This document shows positions 59,107-64,000 of a stretch of DNA of 64,000 nt, piece by piece. The notes beneath the pieces were generated by a model. It was given only the letters and a program-made list of their open reading frames with translations. It was not told the origin of the DNA and did no database searches. Position 1 is the stretch's first letter. Every line of letters starts with the position of its first letter. The translations under genes were made by a program, and so were the position numbers. Origin of the DNA: CAVSIP01 sp963728075 (GTDB lineage: Bacteria > Actinomycetota > Actinomycetes > JAFAQI01 > DASSKL01); NCBI GenBank assembly GCA_963728075.1, contig CAVSIP010000005.1:332395-396394 (forward strand). The letters run 5' to 3'.

Positions 59107-59930
59107 CCGACCTCGGCCCGTGTCGGCATCGGCGCCGGCACGTCGACAGCACCGGTGGCGCCATCCGGCTCAGCCGGGGAGCAGTGCACCCGTGCGTACA
59201 GGTCCCGGGCGAGTGTGCGGGCGGAGACGACCAGCGGCGACCGGTCCAGGCCGCGGGTCGGTGTTCCGGCGAGGCCGGCGGCCGCCGCCGCGTCCTCCGC
59301 CAGCCAGCCGAACCCGACACTGCCGGGCAGTGCAGAGGCGAGCGCGTCGCGCACCTGGTCGACGTCCCGGTCGTGCCGCCGCGTGTCGCTGACCACCGCC
59401 ACGTGCAGCTGCGCATGACGGTCTTGTTCCTCTTCTGCAAGCGCGGCGAGCAGGTGACGCAGGTGCGCCACCGACTCCGCGGTCGGCCGCGCGACCAATA
59501 CCAGCAGGTCCGCCCGTGCGACCAGGTGCGCGCTCGGCAGGCCGGGCAGCAGCCGGCCGCAGTCCGCCACCACGTCCATCGCGGAGTCGGCGAGCGCTTC
59601 GGCCACGTGCCGCCACAGCGGGCCTATCCGCATCGCCTGCGCCGGCGAGTCGACACCGACCAGCACCGGCAACCCACCGACCGCGGCCTGCACCTGCGCG
59701 TCCACGTCGAGCCGACCCGGGTTGGTTCGCGCGGCCGCCGCCAGCCCGACGACGCCGCGGTCACCGGCGAGCCACCCACCGCCCTCACCGCGCAGCCGAA
59801 GCGCGATATCACCGCCGCCCGGGTCGCAGTCGGCGAGCACGGCCGGAGTCGGCCACACCGCGGCCAGCGCGGTCGCGGTCGTGGTGACACCAGCGGTCCC
59901 CTTCGCGGCGGCGACGGCAACCAGACTCAT
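59103..59930 (-). CDS. TadZ/CpaE-like MinD-family ATPase with deviant P loop
   Basis: 275 residues. The MinD/ParA fold begins SLVAVAAAKGTAGVTTTATAL; the loop reads K-G-x-x-G-V-T-T, so the second Lys of KGGxGKT is Val. ADCDPGGGDIALRL is the A' box. LLVLVARPTAESVAHLRHLL is typical of CpaE/TadZ. TadZ proteins often have altered Walker A motifs and place the Tad machine at the pole. Clean frame, coupled to tadA. Confidence 0.8.
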   Translation of the reverse strand: MSLVAVAAAKGTAGVTTTATALAAVWPTPAVLADCDPGGGDIALRLRGEGGGWLAGDRGVVGLAAAARTNPGRLDVDAQVQAAVGGLPVLVGVDSPAQAMRIGPLWRHVAEALADSAMDVVADCGRLLPGLPSAHLVARADLLVLVARPTAESVAHLRHLLAALAEEEQDRHAQLHVAVVSDTRRHDRDVDQVRDALASALPGSVGFGWLAEDAAAAAGLAGTPTRGLDRSPLVVSARTLARDLYARVHCSPAEPDGATGAVDVPAPMPTRAEVG

Positions 59931-59940
59931 CGCGCCACCC

Positions 59941-60537
59941 CTACCGTCCGACCGGCAGCAGCGACAGGCTCACCGCGCCGGCCACCGACGCCTGCGCCAC
60001 CGCCAACGCCTGCGACGCGTCGACCACCAGCGACACCACCGTCACGCCGGTCCCCGCGTCATGCTCCACTTGCAGCACCCGCGCGGTCGGCACCAGCACC
60101 GTCGGCCGCACGCCGCTGCCGCCGTTAGCCGGGCTGACCTGCAGCACGCTCACCGACCGGCCGGGCTGCAGCGACGGGGGAAACCCGCCTGGCTTCACCG
60201 CGACCGCCACCAACTGCTGCCCCGCACCCGGCAGCGACGACGGCGTGAGCATCTGCGCGGTCAGCAGCGTGCCGGCCGGCAGGTTCGCCTCCACCGTCTC
60301 CCCGACCAGCTGGCCCGCGTACGACGCGGCGATGCCGTGCACCCCCGACCCGGCCAGGTGCGCCACCGCCAGGTCACCCGCGGTCAGCGTCTGCCCGGCG
60401 GTCACCGGCCGCGCCAGGGTGAGTAACGCGACCCGATGCTCACCGCGCAACGCCAGCGCGCCACCGAGCGCCGACGACGCCGCGAGCACGACCACGCCGA
60501 CTGCGATCGCCAGTGGCCGGCGAGGACGCCGCGCCAC
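59941..60537 (-). CDS. CpaB/RcpC-like SAF-domain protein
   Basis: 198 residues. One N-terminal helix (PLAIAVGVVVLAASSALGGA), a SAF domain (LLTLARPVTAGQTLTAGDLAVAHL, VEANLPAGTLLTAQML) and a C-terminal RcpC domain. CpaB/RcpC line the outer part of the Tad channel. GTG 60537 is the only start in the frame; an ATG at 60656 opens another frame whose peptide (MVGEVVTTSLQDQ) resembles a normal N-terminal extension, so an indel near 60555 is possible. Confidence 0.75.
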   Translation of the reverse strand: MARRPRRPLAIAVGVVVLAASSALGGALALRGEHRVALLTLARPVTAGQTLTAGDLAVAHLAGSGVHGIAASYAGQLVGETVEANLPAGTLLTAQMLTPSSLPGAGQQLVAVAVKPGGFPPSLQPGRSVSVLQVSPANGGSGVRPTVLVPTARVLQVEHDAGTGVTVVSLVVDASQALAVAQASVAGAVSLSLLPVGR

Positions 60538-60675
60538 CGGCAGCCGGTCCTGGCGGACGGAGGCACTGCCATTGCTCGGGCGCCAGGCCGGACGTGTGCG
60601 GTGCCCGTTCCCGAGCTCTGGTCCTGCAGCGACGTCGTCACAACCTCACCCACCATTCGCCCATCCGACTGCTGG

Positions 60676-61539
60676 TCATCCCGACCCCCCGGTCACCACC
60701 GTCTGCCGCTCCACAACCCGCAGCGGGAACCGTGTCGTCCGCGTCATCACCGGCAGCGCGCCGCCCGCGCCGCCGGCCCCGACGAAGCTCACCTGCCAAT
60801 ACACCGTCACCGTCACCGTGAAGAACCGGTCGTTCGCGCCCGGACCGGTCTGCGGCTGCCCGGCGCTGGACTCGGTGTAGGTGTGGGAGCAGCCCGTCGA
60901 CTGCGCATCCGGCGACCGGCTCGCGTCGTACGGCGTGCCGCCTCCGGCACACGACAGCGGCGGAGTCCCGTCACCGGCGTCCCACACCGACCGCACCGGC
61001 TTCGCCGTGACCTCCGCCCACACCGGCCCGACTGCCGTCCGCTGCTTGAGCGGGCGCCACTGCGCCGGGTCGAGCCACCACCAGGTCGCCAGGTTCACCA
61101 GCGCGTCCCCGGCCGGGTTGCGCCGAACCTCCGGTGCCGGAAGCGGCAGCTTGTTCACTGCTCGTTGCGCGAGAGTCGCGGGGGTGACCTGGCCGTTCTG
61201 TCCCGCCGCGTTCGGAACCAGAATCGGGAGGCCAGCCCAGCCGTTGCCGTTGCAGTACTGCTGCCACCAGGTTCCGTGCACAGTGCTGGGGTCGGGTAGC
61301 GGCAAGCGTTCGAACAGAAACACCTGGACCCACTGGCAGCTGCTGGCAGATACCTCGGTCGCTCCTGACGCGGCACCACCCCCGCCCGTCGATCCAGTCG
61401 TGCCGACCCGCGTGGTAACGACGCCATCTCTGTTGTCGCCGCTCACAGCGACTGGACCGGGATGATCGTCTGCGATCGCGAGCTTGGCCGGTACCAACGC
61501 AAGAACCGCGAGGCCCCAGATGGCGAGTCGCGTCAGCAT
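60676..61539 (-). CDS. Secreted protein of the Tad operon
   Basis: 287 residues. A signal peptide (MLTRLAIWGLAVLALVPAKLAIA), a Gly/Ser/Thr-rich stretch, then a Cys- and Trp-containing domain (TWWQQYCNGNGWAG, LVNLATWWWLDPAQWRPLKQ) that resembles proteins annotated only as hypothetical in actinobacterial Tad loci. Four Cys could form disulfides. It is second in the operon; ATG 61539 overlaps the lipoprotein stop by 7 bp. Confidence 0.7.
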   Translation of the reverse strand: MLTRLAIWGLAVLALVPAKLAIADDHPGPVAVSGDNRDGVVTTRVGTTGSTGGGGAASGATEVSASSCQWVQVFLFERLPLPDPSTVHGTWWQQYCNGNGWAGLPILVPNAAGQNGQVTPATLAQRAVNKLPLPAPEVRRNPAGDALVNLATWWWLDPAQWRPLKQRTAVGPVWAEVTAKPVRSVWDAGDGTPPLSCAGGGTPYDASRSPDAQSTGCSHTYTESSAGQPQTGPGANDRFFTVTVTVYWQVSFVGAGGAGGALPVMTRTTRFPLRVVERQTVVTGGSG

Positions 61540-62132
61540 GACGTCTTCGGGTACTCGACGCTGGCGACGCGCCAGATTCCGTCTGGCCCACGGTGCATCG
61601 TCGAAACGACGTGATTGCGGGGAACCCCCTTCGTGAGCCGCTCACCAGTAGAGAGATCGACGACGCCGCTACCTGACGAGTCCTGGCAGTCATCCACGAC
61701 CGCTATCCCCTGCCCGGCCAACAGTTGACTGATCGTCGGGCGCGGCACGTCTTGGCCGTAGAACGCCCGCCCACGCGAGCGCTCGCGTTCGATCCCGTTC
61801 AGCAGCGAAGTCAGCTCGGGATCAGCGGCGTACGGCGCGAGCATCGCCCGGCGCTTGCTGGCCGGCGCCTTGGAAGCCGGCGTCAGGGCGGCCCAGAAGG
61901 CTCGGTACTGCGCGAGTGCGGCGTCGGCCGAGGGTGTCGGTGACGGGGTCACGGACGCCGAAGACGGCGAGACGGAGGTCCGGCTCGGGAGCGGGTCCGC
62001 GAGCTTGCTGCTGCTGGGGCTGCAGCCAGTGATCGTGGCGGCGGCGGCCGCAGCCAACGCGACACCAGCGGCGCCGCTCTTAACCACCGCCCGTCGCCGG
62101 CGGTTCCCTCTCGCGGTCGTGGTCACCCGCAT
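61533..62132 (-). CDS. Lipoprotein, first gene of the Tad operon
   Basis: 199 residues. A long basic N region, then a hydrophobic stretch ending AAAATITGC, a lipobox Cys, then a Ser/Pro/Thr linker and a compact alpha+beta domain (AALAQYRAFWAALTPASKA, VSTMHRGPDGIWRVASVEYP) of the NTF2/VirB8-like kind. GGAGG six bases before ATG 62132; a longer reading exists but lacks a ribosome site. Probably an outer-face assembly or anchor protein. Confidence 0.72.
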   Translation of the reverse strand: MRVTTTARGNRRRRAVVKSGAAGVALAAAAAATITGCSPSSSKLADPLPSRTSVSPSSASVTPSPTPSADAALAQYRAFWAALTPASKAPASKRRAMLAPYAADPELTSLLNGIERERSRGRAFYGQDVPRPTISQLLAGQGIAVVDDCQDSSGSGVVDLSTGERLTKGVPRNHVVSTMHRGPDGIWRVASVEYPKTSC

Positions 62133-62249
62133 CGCGCACCTCCTACCGAGAGCCACGCAAGAAGGCGTAGCAATCTCCGCATACCGGTGGATCAAGGTCA
62201 AGACCGGTTGTGGACAATTTCGCGACATAGGGGCAAGCCTCGGCGCCCA

Positions 62250-62333
62250 CCATCACCACGAACGTCACCACAAACATCACCACGGAGATCATTTAGGCGT
62301 CCGGCGCCCGTGGTGACGCTCGTGGTGATGCCC
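62250..62333. promoter_or_regulatory. Iteron site C (divergent, five units)
   Basis: Three direct units from 62252 (TCACCACGAACG, TCACCACAAACA, TCACCACGGAGA) and two inverted units (GTGGTGACGCTC, GTGGTGATG) at 62309-62329. The left set faces the Tad operon, the right set ends 24 bp before ATG 62353. It could be a divergent operator; an origin is the alternative. Confidence 0.65.
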
Positions 62334-62352
62334 ACGGGCGACCGTCGCCGCC

Positions 62353-62895
62353 ATGCCCGATCCCTGGCCGCTGCACCTGACCGTCGACGCGCACGGCAGC
62401 GAGGACAGCTTCGTCCGCGTCCGCCGCGTGACCCCCGACGCACCTGCCCACCTCACCGTCCGCGTCGGCTCGGTCGTCGTCTACTGCCTCGACGCCGGGG
62501 CGGTCACCGCGATGGCCGCCGCCTGGGCCCGGGCGTACGCCGCCAGCGCCGACCAGCTGCCCCTCGACAGCCGGCAACCCCGCCCCCTGGCCACCCGCGG
62601 CGGCTACGCCGCACCCGCCGCGCAGGTCGTCGCCGAAGGGCCCACCGCCTGGAACGTCACCCCACCCCGGCCCGGGCACGCGTACGCCGAGGTGGCCTCG
62701 AGCTGGCTGACCGTGCGGGTGCACGACGCCACCGCGCTGCGCACCCACACCCGCGCGTGGGCGCAGGCGTCCGCTCTCGGCCAGCACTCGCTCGCCCGCC
62801 CGCCGGTGCCGTTCCGGCGCCTGCTCGACGCCGCCAACGCCCAGGAGCAGGTCAACCGCTACCGAGCCGACCACCCGAACTGGCGAGGCCGGTGA
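62353..62895 (+). CDS. Element-encoded protein of unknown function
   Basis: 180 residues, no membrane segment. Two similar beta-rich halves, each ending in a conserved helix: SVVVYCLDAGAVTAMAAAWA and WLTVRVHDATALRTHTRAWA, which look like an internal duplication. Nothing recognised. The leaderless or weakly led ATG 62353 lies 24 bp after an iteron pair, so it should share control with the Tad operon. Confidence 0.55.
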   Translation: MPDPWPLHLTVDAHGSEDSFVRVRRVTPDAPAHLTVRVGSVVVYCLDAGAVTAMAAAWARAYAASADQLPLDSRQPRPLATRGGYAAPAAQVVAEGPTAWNVTPPRPGHAYAEVASSWLTVRVHDATALRTHTRAWAQASALGQHSLARPPVPFRRLLDAANAQEQVNRYRADHPNWRGR

Positions 62896-62969
62896 CATCC
62901 ACAATCCGCGGCGCGGGCACGCCCGCGGCGACTGCGCCCGGTGAGACTGCGGGATCGACAGGAGGCTCC

Positions 62970-63269
62970 ATGACCTACCAGCTCTACCGCGCCCAGAGCA
63001 TCGACGCGGACCCGGAGATGCCATCGCTCGGGGAGTACGACGACTTCGACGCCGCACTCAGCGCCCGCGACCGCGACGTCATCGCCCAGCTCGAATGCGC
63101 CCCTGTGCCGCCAAGAGAGATAACGCACCTGATCATCGGGCCGGGCCTCCGTGGACCCCGGACCCGCCACCCGCTCATCACGTTCGCCGGCACCACCGTC
63201 ACCGATCCCGACCCGGCGGCCCAGATCGAGGAGATCCGCGACTGGCTCGATCGCCTCCGCGGGCGCTGA
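62970..63269 (+). CDS. Small protein of unknown function
   Basis: 99 residues, acidic: MTYQLYRAQSIDADPEMPSL, YDDFDAALSARDRDVIAQLE, ITHLIIGPGLRGPRTRHPLI. AGGAGGC precedes ATG 62970. It has the look of small conserved element proteins but no family is recognised. Likely co-transcribed with the 62.35-kb gene, 74 bp away. Confidence 0.55.
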   Translation: MTYQLYRAQSIDADPEMPSLGEYDDFDAALSARDRDVIAQLECAPVPPREITHLIIGPGLRGPRTRHPLITFAGTTVTDPDPAAQIEEIRDWLDRLRGR

Positions 63270-63574
63270 CCCCTCCGTGCAGGTTCAGCACCGCCTCCGC
63301 GACGGGCTCAAGCCCCCAAACTCCACCCGCCGAGGGGAGACCGACCCAGCGTCGGACGGTGCATCGCATAACTGTTCTTACCGACTGGCCCCGAGCCACC
63401 GCCGGCACCGGCGCCTATCGGCACCTACCGAGTGCCTCCAATAGGTCGGTCCGAGGGCGGCCACAGCGCCCGGCTCGTCGTTGAGACGAACAGGCGCGGG
63501 GTCCAACGGGCAACCATCCGGGGGGTCTGAGTCGTCATAGTGGTGCGCAAGGTGCGCGGACGGGGGGTGGCGAC
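63270..63574. other. Intergenic region before the sigma-factor gene
   Basis: No gene is seen. GGCAC (63420-63424) and GTGCC (63432-63436) form a small hairpin. No tRNA sequence and no copy of the 43-nt attachment segment is found here, so the element end is not in this gap. Confidence 0.45.
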
Positions 63575-64000
63575 GTGGGAGGCGAGGCTGGCTTTCGCGA
63601 CTTCGTCGTGGCGCGTTCGCCCGCCCTTGTGCGCTCCGCCTGGTTGCTGACCGGGAACGAGGCGACGGCTGAGGACCTGGTCCAGACCGCGCTGGCGAAG
63701 ACGTGGACACGCTGGTCGCGGGTGCAGCGTCGGGACACGCCAGAGGCATACGTCCGCCGGGTGATGTTCTCGACGTTCCTGACCTGGAACCGACGTCGCT
63801 GGCGGGGCGAGGTCCCGGTTGCCGCGACGCCCGATGGCGCGGCTGCGGGTGACGCCTATGCCGATGCGGACCGGCGACATTCGGTCATCGAGGCGTTGCG
63901 GAAGCTGCCGGCACGGCAGCGCGCCGTCGTGGTCCTCCGCTACCTCGAGGACCTGTCCGAGGTGCAGACCGCCGATGCGCTGGGCTGCTCGGTGGGGACG
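63575..64000 (+). CDS. SigE-family RNA polymerase sigma factor (ECF), cut by window edge
   Basis: The first 142 codons, from GTG 63575. Region 2 (FRDFVVARSPALVRSAWLLTGNEATAEDLVQTALAKTW, read in parts) and region 4 (RKLPARQRAVVVLRYLEDLS, EVQTADALGCSVGT) match the actinobacterial SigE-family of ECF factors of about 170 residues. It lies outside the iteron-controlled units. Whether it belongs to the element or the chromosome cannot be decided from this window. Confidence 0.85.
   Translation, partial: MGGEAGFRDFVVARSPALVRSAWLLTGNEATAEDLVQTALAKTWTRWSRVQRRDTPEAYVRRVMFSTFLTWNRRRWRGEVPVAATPDGAAAGDAYADADRRHSVIEALRKLPARQRAVVVLRYLEDLSEVQTADALGCSVGT

Noticed and set aside
62250..62333. CRISPR-like array
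   Set aside because: Units are 12 bp, contiguous and partly inverted, without spacers; an operator or origin fits better. No cas gene is in the window.
63270..63574. Right attachment site of the element
   Set aside because: The 43-nt tRNA segment does not recur here, and the small hairpin is unrelated to it.

Overview
The window is high-GC DNA from an actinobacterium. Evidence includes GC-rich third codon positions, frequent GTG starts, many ATGA/GTGA stop-start overlaps, leaderless promoters of the TANNNT-6/8 nt-start type, a MhuD-type heme oxygenase, a c-di-AMP (ydaO-type) leader on a cell-wall hydrolase gene, and an actinobacterial Tad pilus locus. No species marker is present, so genus is not assigned.

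Positions 1-12.6 kb hold acyl-CoA catabolism in two divergent, tightly coupled operons. The minus-strand operon has a CoA transferase, enoyl-CoA hydratase, AttH-like protein, phosphotransferase and DUF6285-like protein. The plus-strand operon has a nitronate monooxygenase-like enzyme, thiolase-like protein, alpha/beta hydrolase and hot-dog protein. An amidohydrolase, a lipoprotein and an acyl-CoA ligase follow. Positions 12.6-25.1 kb hold an XRE regulator with a small septal-type membrane protein, a diiron ferritin-like oxidase, mhuD, a membrane protein, a two-component system, a cyclic-nucleotide-domain protein, a riboswitch-controlled NlpC/P60 hydrolase, a P-type ATPase, small stress-type proteins, a membrane/hydrolase fusion and an aldo/keto reductase.

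Positions 25.1-34.5 kb look like an old insertion zone: an integrase relic, a SulP transporter, a PadR cassette, a TetR/VOC/methyltransferase cassette, and truncated or frameshifted genes (alpha/beta hydrolase, two RibD-type reductases, DUF1801, and a hicA toxin with a central deletion beside an intact hicB).

At 34.54-34.59 kb lies the 3' part of an initiator tRNA gene with its terminator, directly followed by a tyrosine integrase. I read this as the left end (attL) of an integrative conjugative element that continues rightward past the window end; no second copy of the tRNA segment is visible. The element carries a HigBA-type toxin-antitoxin pair, a SEC-C protein, HTH regulators, a type IV secretion operon (47.85 to 39.2 kb), a lower-GC SF2 helicase with a possible nuclease tail as cargo (51.5-48.2 kb), and a Tad pilus operon topped by a membrane/LysM/BTAD protein (62.1-51.6 kb). 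Relaxase and replication initiator are not seen.

Two features stand out. A 12-bp repeat (consensus TCACCACGARCG) lies in tandem upstream of the HTH unit, the secretion operon, the pilus operon and the divergent 62.35-kb gene, in the same orientation relative to each start, which suggests one regulator for the whole element. In contrast, 41.4-46.8 kb of the secretion operon contains at least 14 apparent single-base frame breaks across five genes, while the flanking genes are almost all clean.
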